Position numbers and translations under genes: made by a program
Notes under the pieces: generated by a model
Seen by the model: the letters and a program-made list of their open reading frames with translations, nothing else
What the model was told of the DNA's origin: nothing
Database searches by the model: none
Source: Woeseia sp.
Lineage (GTDB): Bacteria > Pseudomonadota > Gammaproteobacteria > Steroidobacterales > Woeseiaceae
Direction of reading: 5' to 3'
DNA: 64,000 nt
NCBI GenBank assembly: GCA_021773015.1
Contig: JAJFKW010000001.1
Location: 1,905,305-1,969,304 of the forward strand
In this document: positions 44,198 through 53,189 of the stretch, piece by piece
How the letters are laid out: each line of letters opens with the position of its first letter
Position numbering within the stretch: position 1 is the first letter of the stretch

Positions 44198-44767
44198 TTA
44201 GTGATTAACGCTCAGTATAGGTTTAACTTCGTCAAACATCGGTTCCAATTCAACACCCAATGCGTCGCCAAATTTCGAAATCATAATGTACGTCGTAATG
44301 ACGAACGTCGCTTCGACAATCTGCGCCTCACTCCAGTGCGCATGCAACCGCTCCCAGAGTTCCGCCGACACGCGATTCGCGTCTTCGCCGATTTGTACTG
44401 TCAAATCGAGTAACGCTCTTTCGCCATCGGTAAAATGCTCACTTTGCCGATAACGCTCGCCATCAATATCCGCAATTTTTTCCGCCTTCATACCAAGCAT
44501 ATCGGAGACACGCTCGTGCTGGACAACACAATATTGGCATTGATTTCGCTGCGTCGCTTTGAGGATTAGCAGTTCCTTAGTGAGCCAGTCCAATTCGCCG
44601 TCCTTTAGAATCGCCATTACCAAATCGGTAAAGACGGTTCCGTATTCCGCGTGATGGCCGAACACTTTGAAAATATTGAGAAGTGCTTGAAATCGCTCTT
44701 CGGCTCTGTCGTAAAACGCAAGGGTGGCATCGTCCGCTTGCTCCCTTTCTACGTAACTGACTGACAT
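44198..44767 (-). CDS. Carboxymuconolactone decarboxylase/AhpD-like protein
   Basis: 189 residues. The AhpD-type motif reads CQYCVVQH, with Cys77, Cys80 and His84, the pair used for peroxidase-linked redox chemistry in AhpD. The fold is all-helical. It lies downstream of a TetR gene in the same direction, which points to stress- or substrate-induced expression. Whether it is a redox protein or a ring-cleavage enzyme is not shown. Confidence 0.8.
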   Translation of the reverse strand: MSVSYVEREQADDATLAFYDRAEERFQALLNIFKVFGHHAEYGTVFTDLVMAILKDGELDWLTKELLILKATQRNQCQYCVVQHERVSDMLGMKAEKIADIDGERYRQSEHFTDGERALLDLTVQIGEDANRVSAELWERLHAHWSEAQIVEATFVITTYIMISKFGDALGVELEPMFDEVKPILSVNH

Positions 44768-44820
44768 AGCTGTCTCCTGGAAGAATTTAAACTGATCATT
44801 CCAAACTTCGGCAAATTTTT

Positions 44821-45402
44821 TTACGTTAGCAGTGCTTCAACCTGACCCAGAATAGATTCAATTACCGAATTGTCGGGCTTCGAACGGGTGATAACACGAA
44901 CCCCAAGGAATAAGCTGTATAACAAATGTCCGGTCTTCTCCAAATCCAGCTTCGCATCAACCGAACCGTCTTCTTTCGCTGCTCGCAAAGATTCGTGAAA
45001 AAAGTTTTCTACCATTTTCAATTTTTCTGAAACGAGTTTTTCTATTTCGCTGTCGTGCGGCGACATCTCTAATGCAGTGTTGATCAGCAAACACCCGTTT
45101 CGATCGTTGCCGTCATCTGCGGCGATTACAACGCTGTGAAAGGCGGCCAAAATCGCCTCTTTCGGCGAGTGCGTTGCCAGCAGATCTCCCAGGAAATCTT
45201 CGCGAAACTTCTTGTCATAAAATTCCAGCGCGCGAACGAAAATTTGCCGCTTGCCGGAAAACGCCGCATACAATGAACCCCTATTGACACCCGTTGCATC
45301 AACGAGATTGTTAATAGAAGTCGCCTCATAGCCTCGCGCCCAGAACGCCTGCATCGCCCGCTCTAGCAAGACATCTTCGTTATATTGTTTTTCCCAAGGC
45401 AT
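44821..45402 (-). CDS. TetR/AcrR-family transcription regulator
   Basis: 193 residues from the inner ATG at 45402 (MPWEKQYNEDVLL). The DNA-binding helices are clear: AFWARGYEATSINNLVDATGVNRGSLYAAF. The C-terminal domain has NGCLLINTALEM, a motif common in this family. It probably represses itself and the AhpD-like gene, which follows after 53 bases. The ligand is unknown. Confidence 0.88.
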   Translation of the reverse strand: MPWEKQYNEDVLLERAMQAFWARGYEATSINNLVDATGVNRGSLYAAFSGKRQIFVRALEFYDKKFREDFLGDLLATHSPKEAILAAFHSVVIAADDGNDRNGCLLINTALEMSPHDSEIEKLVSEKLKMVENFFHESLRAAKEDGSVDAKLDLEKTGHLLYSLFLGVRVITRSKPDNSVIESILGQVEALLT

Positions 45403-45517
45403 AGCCCATGCTGTCACGATCATGCGAACGGGTCAACGGCTTGCTGCGTTGGCGATTGCCACCCGTGCGTAATTCACAGAACGAGTGTGTCGCAGTTCCG
45501 ATTTAGATATTGGAAAT

Positions 45518-46081
45518 TTAACGTAATGGAACGCGGTGCGTCGCCGCTACACAGGATGCCTGGTCGTATAAACCAGACATTAAATTGAGTACCTTAGAGA
45601 TTGCCTCGAGATCCATTCCTTGCGTTACTGTATTGGTCAGCGATAACAGCAATTCATTGCGAAATATTGCGTACTTGTCCGTAACCTCACGCCCTAATTC
45701 GGAGACTGTGTAAGTAACGCCTTTCTTGCTGCGAGTATCGGTAGCCTTTTCAATCAAACCGGCTTTGAACAACTTGCGAATGCCGTATTGTAAATTGGAC
45801 TGATCGTCTCTCTTGAGAAGCCGGCCGATCTCGGAAATGCTTTTTGGCCGGTCGTGCATACGGATTACATGCAGTACCGCCGTGTCGGAGCCAGAAAACG
45901 ACTGGCCGTGGCAGCAGGCCAGGCAATCGGACTGCCAGCGCTCAAATGCAGCGGACACCCTGATGATCGAGAATTCGAGCTCGGTTATGCCGACCTCCGA
46001 CTCGTCGGTCGCGAGATGCCAGTGTTTATCGAGGCCTGCGCTCGATTCCGACCGCGCGCCCTGCTTTATCGGCTTAGCCAT
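45518..46081 (-). CDS. MarR-type winged-helix regulator with cysteine cluster
   Basis: 187 residues. The winged helix at about 68-130 includes SISEIGRLLKRDDQSNLQYGIRKLFKAGLIEKATDTRSKKGVTYT-type spacing. Cys53, Cys56 and Cys57 lie in the helix before it (SDCLACCHGQ), possibly a redox or metal sensor. The gene is divergent from the TonB-dependent receptor; a palindrome in between overlaps the receptor's putative -10 box. It is likely to control the receptor-monooxygenase unit. Confidence 0.82.
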   Translation of the reverse strand: MAKPIKQGARSESSAGLDKHWHLATDESEVGITELEFSIIRVSAAFERWQSDCLACCHGQSFSGSDTAVLHVIRMHDRPKSISEIGRLLKRDDQSNLQYGIRKLFKAGLIEKATDTRSKKGVTYTVSELGREVTDKYAIFRNELLLSLTNTVTQGMDLEAISKVLNLMSGLYDQASCVAATHRVPLR

Positions 46082-46097
46082 TCGCCCCCCAATTTAC

Positions 46098-46125
46098 TTG
46101 ACACTTAAAACATCGTCAGTAATAT
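46098..46125 (+). promoter_or_regulatory. Sigma-70-type promoter for the receptor unit
   Basis: TTGACA at 46098-46103, 16-base spacer, TAATAT at 46120-46125, on the strand of the TonB-dependent receptor, about 190 bases before its start. Confidence 0.6.
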
Positions 46126-46149
46126 TACCGTTAAAACTACCGTAAAAAC
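46119..46149. promoter_or_regulatory. Palindrome and tandem repeat, candidate MarR operator
   Basis: GTAATATTAC (46119-46128) is a perfect palindrome over the -10 box. It runs into two direct 12-base repeats, TACCGTTAAAAC and TACCGTAAAAAC (46126-46149). A repressor bound here would block the receptor promoter. Confidence 0.5.
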
Positions 46150-46317
46150 AACGGGACGACAAAATCCGAGCACACCGCGAAGTATCAGAAAACCTATCTA
46201 TTCAAATACTTAGCTAATTTCATGAGTATAGCCAGGCCCGCATCGCCGAGCGTTTTCGGTTGCGATACTGATCAGAATTTACGTCAATTATTGGATTACC
46301 ACTCTCGGGGGAGAGCA

Positions 46318-48738
46318 ATGATCATCAAAAACACTTGTATTGCCATCACATTGGTAACCGTTGCGACCGTCTTCGCTGTACCTGCAAAAGCACAGGTATT
46401 GGAAGAGATCGTTGTAACAGCACAAAAGCGCGAGCAAGACATTCAAGATGTTGGCATCGCGATAACGGCGTTTTCCGGTGCCCAGATGGAGGAATTGGGC
46501 ATAGAGCAAAGCTTCGATATCGCCGCGTTCTCTCCTGGCGTGCACATCAGCGGTAACCTGGCCGGCCAGAATATGCAATTTACGATTCGCGGGGTTACGC
46601 AAAACGATTTCAACGATATCGTTGAGGCGCCGAATGCCGCGTACTTGGACGATGGATACTTCGCGATCGCGCAAGCGCAAACGTTTGCCGTGTTCGATGT
46701 AGAACGCGTAGAAATATTGAAAGGTCCTCAAGGAACCTTGTTCGGTCGAAATGCGACCGGCGGCCTCATTCATTATCTATCACGAAAACCCAACTTCGAC
46801 GAGTTGGAAGGGTATGCTGATATCACTGTTGGCCTGTTTGACAGCAACGCCGATGCCACACAAACAAAGTTTGAAGGCGCCATAGGCGGCCCACTCAGCG
46901 ACGTTGCCGCGGCACGTGTTGCCGTGATGTACAACCAGCACGACGGTTACCTGAACAATCTGTACCCTGCGCAAGCACCGGTAGGTGCCGGAAGTGCATC
47001 ACCGGGGCCGGGCGCTGGCGCTGACTTAGGTGACGACGACACAATCGCAGTACGCGGCACTATCGACCTCAAGCTCAGCGACCGTGGTTTACTTCGACTG
47101 TCAACGAACTATGCGAAAACGGAGATAGCCACTGGCCCGTACCAATCGAAGTCAACGATTGCCGTGCTTGACGCAAATGGCGAGCTCATCAATGTTATCG
47201 ACACACCAGCAAACGAGACACGTTTAAGCATTCAGGGCAACGCTGACGGCGGCGGCGATGCTATCGACGGCGACATGTTTCTTCCAGACGGCGGCATTGG
47301 CCTGACGGGTCGGCCGGTGCCAGGTGGTGACTTCTTTGGCTATATTGATGCCGATGGCGATGACTTCGATACAAGTGGTGATTTCGCATTCGAAGATTCC
47401 GGCGATACGGAAACATTTGGATTCAACGCACGGATCGAGTGGGAATTTGACAACGGCGCGCAACTCACCGCGGTTTCCGATTTCAAAGACTACGAAAAAT
47501 TGCTGTTTATTGACGTAGATTCTGCGCCGGTCAATCAGCTCGCAAACTATGCGGGTGTTGATGCGACCTCGTTTTCGCAAGAAATTCGCGTTAATTGGGA
47601 GAACGATACATCGCGCTATGTTGCCGGTATCTACTATCTGAATATCGATACACATTCTGACAACGGACTCAAAGCACCTGGCACCAGTATCATTGGCGGT
47701 TTGGACATCGGTGTGGTTTCTAATTTGGAAACAAACTCGCTGAGCGTCTTCGGCCAGGCCGAATTCGACTTTTCCGACAAGCTGACGGGCATCATTGGCG
47801 GCCGGGTTATTCGCGAAGAAAAGGAATTCGATACGGCGATCGGCGTATTTCCTTCTCTGAGTAATTTCACCGTCAATCAAGGCGGATTCATACCGAATAT
47901 TTTCGGTGCTGGCTCGCCGTTCATCGAAACCGATGAGCGTGAAGACACACTGTGGGCAGGCAAGCTGCAACTCGACTACCACGTTACCGACGATTTTCTC
48001 ATCTATGGTGGCGTCAATCGCGGTGTGAAGGCGGCAAGCTACAACGCCCCGTTGCTTGGCGCGTTTCTTGGCTCGGGTGGTGCACCCGCTTTGCCGTACG
48101 ACGAAGAAGTTCTAGTGTCGTATGAGTTTGGATTCAAATCCACTCTGCAGGATGGCCGGACAAGGTTTAATGGCACAGCATTTTACTACGACTACAGCGA
48201 CTATCAGGCATTTTTGTTCGTTGGTGTTGGCGGCGTTGTCATCAACGCGGATGCCGAAAACTACGGCATCGAGCTAGAGTACGTAACCTCACCGGCGGAA
48301 GGTTGGGACATACTCTTAAGCGCAGCCTACTTTGACGCAACCGTCAAGGACGTGCTGTTGCGAGGTGGCTCACCATTGCCGGCGCGTGACGTCGATCCGA
48401 CTTATGCACCAGAACTACAAGCGACGGCACTAGTGCGCTACGAGTGGCCAGTTGGCAACGGCAAGATGAATGTTCGCGGGGACGTTAGTTACTCGGACGA
48501 GTTCTTCTACAACCTACGAAACTTCGATGCTGACAAATTCGATAGTTACACAGTGGTCAACGCCGGTATCGGTTGGACCAGTGAAGACAACGTTTGGGAC
48601 TTCGACTTCAAGATCAACAACCTGACCGACGAACGCGTTGGCGTCCAGGGATTTGATCTGGCAACGCTTTGCGGCTGCAACGAAGTTTCCTACCAACCGC
48701 CTCGCTGGTACGGCTTCAGCGCCAAGCTGTCGTTCTAA
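46318..48738 (+). CDS. TonB-dependent outer-membrane receptor
   Basis: 806 residues from the ATG at 46318, which follows GGGGGAGAG and gives a normal signal peptide ending near AKA. TonB box EEIVVTAQKREQD; plug with ILKGPQGTLFGRNATGGLIH; C-terminal barrel ending in WYGFSAKLSF. It is of the same broad class as the receptor at 25767 but not a close copy. It is probably the uptake step for the substrate of the LLM monooxygenase and GMC dehydrogenase that follow; the substrate is unknown. Confidence 0.92.
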   Translation: MIIKNTCIAITLVTVATVFAVPAKAQVLEEIVVTAQKREQDIQDVGIAITAFSGAQMEELGIEQSFDIAAFSPGVHISGNLAGQNMQFTIRGVTQNDFNDIVEAPNAAYLDDGYFAIAQAQTFAVFDVERVEILKGPQGTLFGRNATGGLIHYLSRKPNFDELEGYADITVGLFDSNADATQTKFEGAIGGPLSDVAAARVAVMYNQHDGYLNNLYPAQAPVGAGSASPGPGAGADLGDDDTIAVRGTIDLKLSDRGLLRLSTNYAKTEIATGPYQSKSTIAVLDANGELINVIDTPANETRLSIQGNADGGGDAIDGDMFLPDGGIGLTGRPVPGGDFFGYIDADGDDFDTSGDFAFEDSGDTETFGFNARIEWEFDNGAQLTAVSDFKDYEKLLFIDVDSAPVNQLANYAGVDATSFSQEIRVNWENDTSRYVAGIYYLNIDTHSDNGLKAPGTSIIGGLDIGVVSNLETNSLSVFGQAEFDFSDKLTGIIGGRVIREEKEFDTAIGVFPSLSNFTVNQGGFIPNIFGAGSPFIETDEREDTLWAGKLQLDYHVTDDFLIYGGVNRGVKAASYNAPLLGAFLGSGGAPALPYDEEVLVSYEFGFKSTLQDGRTRFNGTAFYYDYSDYQAFLFVGVGGVVINADAENYGIELEYVTSPAEGWDILLSAAYFDATVKDVLLRGGSPLPARDVDPTYAPELQATALVRYEWPVGNGKMNVRGDVSYSDEFFYNLRNFDADKFDSYTVVNAGIGWTSEDNVWDFDFKINNLTDERVGVQGFDLATLCGCNEVSYQPPRWYGFSAKLSF

Positions 48739-48747
48739 ATTAGGCTT

Positions 48748-48779
48748 GAGCCCCGTACGACCCTCGCACGGGGCTCTTT
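48748..48779 (+). terminator. Intrinsic terminator after the receptor
   Basis: GAGCCCCGT / ACGGGGCTC perfect nine-base arms with an 11-base loop, then TTTA. It begins nine bases past the receptor stop and separates it from the monooxygenase gene. Confidence 0.8.
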
Positions 48780-48859
48780 AATTCGCGGCGGGTCGTGCCT
48801 GCCGCCGCGCCGCAAGTGGTATTGGGCGATGCATCGCGCCGAACCCTCGAGGAAACCGC

Positions 48860-49972
48860 ATGGGACACAAACAATCACCGATTCTGAACGATAACAAACT
48901 CAAGCTTGGATTTTTCTCACCGAATTGCTCCAGCGGCATGGCCGTCACCAAAGTCGAAGAACGCTGGGTCAATTCCTGGGATAACAATATTGAACTAGCG
49001 AAGCTCGGCGATGAAGCAGGCATAGAATTCATCCTGCCAATTGCGCGCTGGATTGGCTACGGGGGCGAAACGGATTTTCACGGCAGTGTTTTAGAAACGG
49101 TCACATGGGCAACCGGCCTACTCGCCCATACCAAAAACATCAACGTATTTGCAACCGTTCACACGGCTTTCATTCATCCAGTGGTGGCCGCGAAGCAACT
49201 AGCGACTGCGGACCAGCTAAGCCACGGTCGGCTTGGCTTGAATATCGTTGCGGGTTGGAACAAACCCGAGTACGACGCATTCGGCATCGACCTGCCAGAA
49301 GCCCACAGTGATCGATACGAACTCGCGCAAGAGTGGTTCGAAGTTGTACAAAAAATCTGGGACCACGATGGACCGTTTGATTGGAAGGGCAAGTTTTACA
49401 ACTTGAAGGGTATTTACGGCTATCCCCGGCCTTACGACGGCAAGCCACCCATCATGAACGCGGCCGGATCACAAGAGGGACGCCAATTCGCGACGCGCAA
49501 CGCAGATTTTCTGTTTTGTATTTCCGTTGATCCCGACCAGTCCAAACAAGAAGTTATCGATATACACGATCAAGCAACGGCGCAAGGCAGAAACACCGGC
49601 GCGTTCACATTGACCCACGTTGTGTGTCGGCCGAACAAAAAGGAGGCCGAGGAATATCTCGACCATTACGCAAACCAAAATGCGGATTGGGAAGCAGTCG
49701 ATAATTTGATGGAACTGCAAGGCATGCATGCTCAATCATTTCCCGCGGAGGCATTACAGATGTTTCGCGGTCGCTTTGCTGCAGGCCACGGCACATACCC
49801 GTTGGTCGGCGATCCAGATACCATTGCTAAGGAACTGGCGCGATTTACGGAAGCAGGATTTGCTGGTTGCACGCTATCGTTCGTCGACTACGCCAAAGAA
49901 TTTCCGTATTTCCGTGATGAAGTGCTACCTCGGCTTGAGAAGATGGGCCTACGGCAACCGTTCAATGGTTAA
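48860..49972 (+). CDS. LLM-class FMN-dependent monooxygenase
   Basis: A 370-residue luciferase-like TIM-barrel monooxygenase: LGFFSPNCSSGMAVTK at the start, EFILPIARWIGYGG, GRLGLNIVAGWNKPEYDAFG and the C-terminal GDPDTIAKELARF. It is closest in feel to the SsuD/SfnG/RutA group, which use FMNH2 and oxygen to split C-S or ring bonds. A flavin reductase is not adjacent. The substrate is not shown; an organosulfur compound is one option. AGGA precedes the ATG. Confidence 0.85.
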   Translation: MGHKQSPILNDNKLKLGFFSPNCSSGMAVTKVEERWVNSWDNNIELAKLGDEAGIEFILPIARWIGYGGETDFHGSVLETVTWATGLLAHTKNINVFATVHTAFIHPVVAAKQLATADQLSHGRLGLNIVAGWNKPEYDAFGIDLPEAHSDRYELAQEWFEVVQKIWDHDGPFDWKGKFYNLKGIYGYPRPYDGKPPIMNAAGSQEGRQFATRNADFLFCISVDPDQSKQEVIDIHDQATAQGRNTGAFTLTHVVCRPNKKEAEEYLDHYANQNADWEAVDNLMELQGMHAQSFPAEALQMFRGRFAAGHGTYPLVGDPDTIAKELARFTEAGFAGCTLSFVDYAKEFPYFRDEVLPRLEKMGLRQPFNG

Positions 49973-49990
49973 GACCATGCCACACGTATC

Positions 49991-50608
49991 ATGAATCCTT
50001 CGAGGCGTAGATTTCTAAAAAATACCGGCCTAACTAGCGTGGGACTGCTCACATTTACCGTTGCGGGTTGTCAAAGGGAAATGACGCCGGCCACGGCACG
50101 CCAGGAAGGGGTGACCTTACAGATATTGTCGCCGCTTGAATATTCGACGCTTGAAGCACTTGGCGATATCTTAGTCCCAGGCAGCAAAGCCGCGGGACTT
50201 GGACATTACATCGACAATCAACTTGCGGTGTCGACAAGCGATAGCATGTTGATGATCAAATACCTCGGTGTACCTGCACCGTACGCACCGTTTTACCATG
50301 GTGGTCTGAACGCGCTCAATCAACTTGCACAATCACTATTCAATAAGGCGTTTGCCAATCTCGATACAGCAGACGCAGCCTCCCTGGTGGCAAAGATGGC
50401 CGGAGGCGAAGTAGCGGGTTGGCAGGGTCCGCCGCCAGGTTTTTTGTTTTTTGTACTACGATCTGATGCTGCGGATGTCTATTACGGCACGCAAACCGGC
50501 TTCGCACGATTGGACATTCCGTACATGGCGCATATCGAGCCGCCAAGCCCATGGGGCAAACTCGCCGAAGACGAGAATAGCAATGCAAGCAAATCGAGCG
50601 ACGCATGA
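49991..50608 (+). CDS. Tat-exported gluconate 2-dehydrogenase subunit-3-like protein
   Basis: 205 residues. The N-terminus SRRRFLKNTGL is a Tat motif, followed by a hydrophobic run ending in VAGC, so it may also be lipidated. The rest resembles the small subunit that accompanies GMC dehydrogenases (gluconate 2-dehydrogenase subunit 3) and helps export of the flavoprotein. Its last four bases overlap the GMC gene (ATGA). Confidence 0.8.
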   Translation: MNPSRRRFLKNTGLTSVGLLTFTVAGCQREMTPATARQEGVTLQILSPLEYSTLEALGDILVPGSKAAGLGHYIDNQLAVSTSDSMLMIKYLGVPAPYAPFYHGGLNALNQLAQSLFNKAFANLDTADAASLVAKMAGGEVAGWQGPPPGFLFFVLRSDAADVYYGTQTGFARLDIPYMAHIEPPSPWGKLAEDENSNASKSSDA

Positions 50609-52203
50609 GCGAAGACACGCCGCCGCTCGATCAACAGTTTGACGCGATCGTGGTTGGCTCTGGCGCGGCAGGTAGCGCGATCGCGGCGCGCCTGGGTCAG
50701 GCGGGTAAGCGTGTTCTCATTGTTGAGGCTGGTCCTGAGCGGACGCAGGCGGATATGGTCAGCTCGACGCTGTGGGCGCGGCGACTAAAATGGAATGGTG
50801 CTCCCGTCCTGGAGAAGGGAAACAACGCTGTCGGTCATGCGTTCAACGCGGGATTTGGGACCGGCGGCGCAGCACTGCACCATTACGCTGTTTGGCCACG
50901 CATGCACGAAGAAGATTTCGATATGCGAATGCGTTACGGACGCGGTTCCGACTGGCCGATTAGTTACGCGGAATTGGCGCCGTTTTACGATCGCGTACAA
51001 ACTGAAGCTGGGATTTCCGGTGATGCAGAACAGGAAAAGTGGCGACCGGCCGGAGCCCCCTACCCCATGCCGCCCATTTCGCGGTTCAAACAAGGCGATA
51101 TCCTCGCAAAAGGATTCGAACAAACGGGCAAATCTGTTGCGCCGCTGCCGTTAGCAATCACAACGGAAGTTTATAACGGCCGACCACCGTGCTTGTTAGA
51201 CGGCTGGTGCGACGCAGGCTGTCCGATCGGCGCGTTGGCGAATCCGTTAACCATCCACTTACCCAAAGCACTCGCAGCCGGTGTAACCATCGCCCACGAC
51301 ACGGAAGTTACGAAAGTATTAACGGACGGCAGCGGCAGTGTCGCAACGGGTGTGGAAGTTGTTGCCGATGGTGGCGTACACAAGACGCTGCATGCCGATA
51401 TCGTCGTACTCGCCGCGTTCGCGATTCAGAACCCGCGCATTCTGCTCGCATCGGCAAATGAACATCATCCGCACGGCTTGGGAAACAGCACCGACAATGT
51501 CGGTAGGAATATCATGACCCATTTGGCGGGTCTGGTTTACGGTATTTTTGACGAGGACACCGAGCATTACAAGGGCGCATTTGGCGGGCAACTCGTCAAT
51601 CAGGACAGCTACGGCAAAGAGACACACAAGCAAGATGGCGCTTTCGGCAGCTATCAGTGGATGATCGCGCAAGCCGTGAAGCCTAACGATTTGTTGGGCA
51701 TAGCAACCAGTCGCGGCAATCTATACGGCGAGGAGTTTCACCAGTTCATGAAACGAGCGGCAAAAGGTTTCGCCAGCATGACGGCGGTCATTGAAGGCCT
51801 GCCGGTGGCGGACAATCGCGTGACCCTTTCAGAGCAGAAGGATGCGAACGGCACGCCGCTAGCGGAAGTCGCGCATTCAACACATGCGGACTCGCTGGCA
51901 CTATGGCAGGCATCGTTGAAAGAGGGCCAAGAAGTATTCCATGCCGCTGGTGCAAAAGAAGTTTGGACAGGGCCGCCGGGGCCTATGCATATCATGGGTG
52001 GCACGGTGATGGGCGACGATCCCGCCACATCGGTGACGAACAGTTTCGGCCAGGTTCATGAAATACCGAATTTGGTGATTGCCGGACCCGGTTTATTCCC
52101 AACCAGTGCAGGTGTGAATCCGACATTCACCGTGCATGCGTTAGCAGTGCGCACATCGGAACACCTGCTAGAAGACTGGGAGTCAATTACTGCTGAACCT
52201 TAG
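50605..52203 (+). CDS. GMC-family FAD-dependent dehydrogenase
   Basis: 532 residues. FAD-binding motif VVGSGAAGS at 17-24; later GGAALHHY for the flavin loop, a C-terminal HIMGGTVMG and the closing SAGVNPTFTVHALA that holds the catalytic His/Asn pair of GMC enzymes. No signal peptide is present, so it probably leaves by riding with the Tat-bearing small subunit. The usual cytochrome c subunit is missing: the next gene is convergent. It oxidises an alcohol or sugar of unknown identity. Confidence 0.87.
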   Translation: MSEDTPPLDQQFDAIVVGSGAAGSAIAARLGQAGKRVLIVEAGPERTQADMVSSTLWARRLKWNGAPVLEKGNNAVGHAFNAGFGTGGAALHHYAVWPRMHEEDFDMRMRYGRGSDWPISYAELAPFYDRVQTEAGISGDAEQEKWRPAGAPYPMPPISRFKQGDILAKGFEQTGKSVAPLPLAITTEVYNGRPPCLLDGWCDAGCPIGALANPLTIHLPKALAAGVTIAHDTEVTKVLTDGSGSVATGVEVVADGGVHKTLHADIVVLAAFAIQNPRILLASANEHHPHGLGNSTDNVGRNIMTHLAGLVYGIFDEDTEHYKGAFGGQLVNQDSYGKETHKQDGAFGSYQWMIAQAVKPNDLLGIATSRGNLYGEEFHQFMKRAAKGFASMTAVIEGLPVADNRVTLSEQKDANGTPLAEVAHSTHADSLALWQASLKEGQEVFHAAGAKEVWTGPPGPMHIMGGTVMGDDPATSVTNSFGQVHEIPNLVIAGPGLFPTSAGVNPTFTVHALAVRTSEHLLEDWESITAEP

Positions 52204-52226
52204 GTGGTTCTTGCTCACGCTGTCGC

Positions 52227-52249
52227 TGCCCGGCGAAAATCACCGGGCA
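52227..52249. terminator. Hairpin between convergent GMC and VOC genes
   Basis: TGCCCGG / CCGGGCA perfect seven-base arms around a nine-base loop, 24 bases past the GMC stop; short T-rich sequence follows on the plus strand. It may serve both directions. Confidence 0.6.
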
Positions 52250-52271
52250 ACTTGACTTTCAGTCGACAAAC

Positions 52272-52634
52272 TTATGAATTGGCATGCAACGCCACCCGAT
52301 TACCTTCACTGTCCACGAAGTGTCCAATCGTTCCGTAGTCGCCGATAGACATCGTATCGAGTGCCACACTGCCGCCCGCTGCAGTCGCCCTAGACAACGC
52401 GGCCGCAACATCATCCGTATTGAAATAGACGAGAGGTCCACTGGTTGAACTACTCGCATGTTCCGAACCATCCAATGCACCAGCCGGCATTTCGCCGTTC
52501 ATAAATACCTTCATGGGACCATCCGGCCCCGGCATTTCACCGAGTTTGGTTTGTAGAACGTTTTCATAGAACGCCACTGCTCGATTTACATCACTGGCGG
52601 GAATTTCGAACCAATCGACTGCTACGTCTGCCAT
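52272..52634 (-). CDS. VOC-family (glyoxalase/dioxygenase-fold) protein
   Basis: 120 residues from the ATG at 52634; AGGAG is well placed upstream. VDWFEIPASDVNRAVAFYENVL is the typical first beta-alpha unit and GHFVDSEGNRVALHA the last. Such small one-domain VOC proteins dimerise around a metal or antibiotic/substrate site. The role is unknown; it could detoxify an aldehyde or act in a pathway with the neighbouring oxidoreductases. Confidence 0.85.
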   Translation of the reverse strand: MADVAVDWFEIPASDVNRAVAFYENVLQTKLGEMPGPDGPMKVFMNGEMPAGALDGSEHASSSTSGPLVYFNTDDVAAALSRATAAGGSVALDTMSIGDYGTIGHFVDSEGNRVALHANS

Positions 52635-52858
52635 TTTTACTCTCCTAATTATTAAACGAACCACCTACTTGAGCCACCAGGCCGAACCACCTGGTCGCCG
52701 GCGGTGCCGCCATGGACGCGGTTATCTATGTAGACGAAGCTGCGTTTGTATAACGGACAGGTATTTCGATATTTTTTTTCGTTGAACGACTGTTCTAGCG
52801 GACATGTCCGAAAATAGCCGCCCAATACGTCCTATTAATGGGACCCAGGAGATATCAA

Positions 52859-53167
52859 ATGCCAAAAGAAAAAAAAGACTGCCCATTCGACGAATTGACC
52901 CCAACCGGCATAAAATGCCCGGAGTGCAAAAAAGGCCAGCTTGTGCCGGCGCGTGGACGATTTGGTCCAGTATACAAATGCGATGCGGCAAACAAGCCCA
53001 GATGCAAGGTTATGCTAGGTTCGCGGCCAACGGGACGTAACTGCAGACACCCGAGAGACGGTGGGCGAAAGTGTGGCCAGCTCATGGTCGAGGGAACGAA
53101 AACGATACCCGAACGCTGCTCGGATCGAGAATGTCCGAATCGAAATCCACACAAATTGAATAAATAA
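52859..53167 (+). CDS. Stand-alone topoisomerase-I-type zinc-finger protein
   Basis: 102 residues from the ATG at 52859 (CAGGAG upstream). The first finger reads KCPECKKGQLVPARGRFG and has Cys20, 23, 41 and 49, the pattern of the C4 zinc fingers at the C-terminus of DNA topoisomerase I. A second possible finger uses Cys62, 72, 87 and 92. No topoisomerase core is present, so it may be a DNA- or RNA-binding small protein, or a domain lost from a larger gene. Confidence 0.75.
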   Translation: MPKEKKDCPFDELTPTGIKCPECKKGQLVPARGRFGPVYKCDAANKPRCKVMLGSRPTGRNCRHPRDGGRKCGQLMVEGTKTIPERCSDRECPNRNPHKLNK

Positions 53168-53189
53168 CCGAAAACCTAAGGAATCGACA

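Noticed and set aside
47224-47982. Open frame of 252 codons on the minus strand inside a TonB receptor
   Set aside because: It is antisense to a certain receptor gene, has no ribosome site or domain and is explained by codon bias of the real gene.
48860-49972. Firm call as alkanesulfonate monooxygenase ssuD or dimethylsulfone monooxygenase sfnG
   Set aside because: Only the general LLM group can be seen; no SsuE-like reductase or ABC transporter is adjacent.
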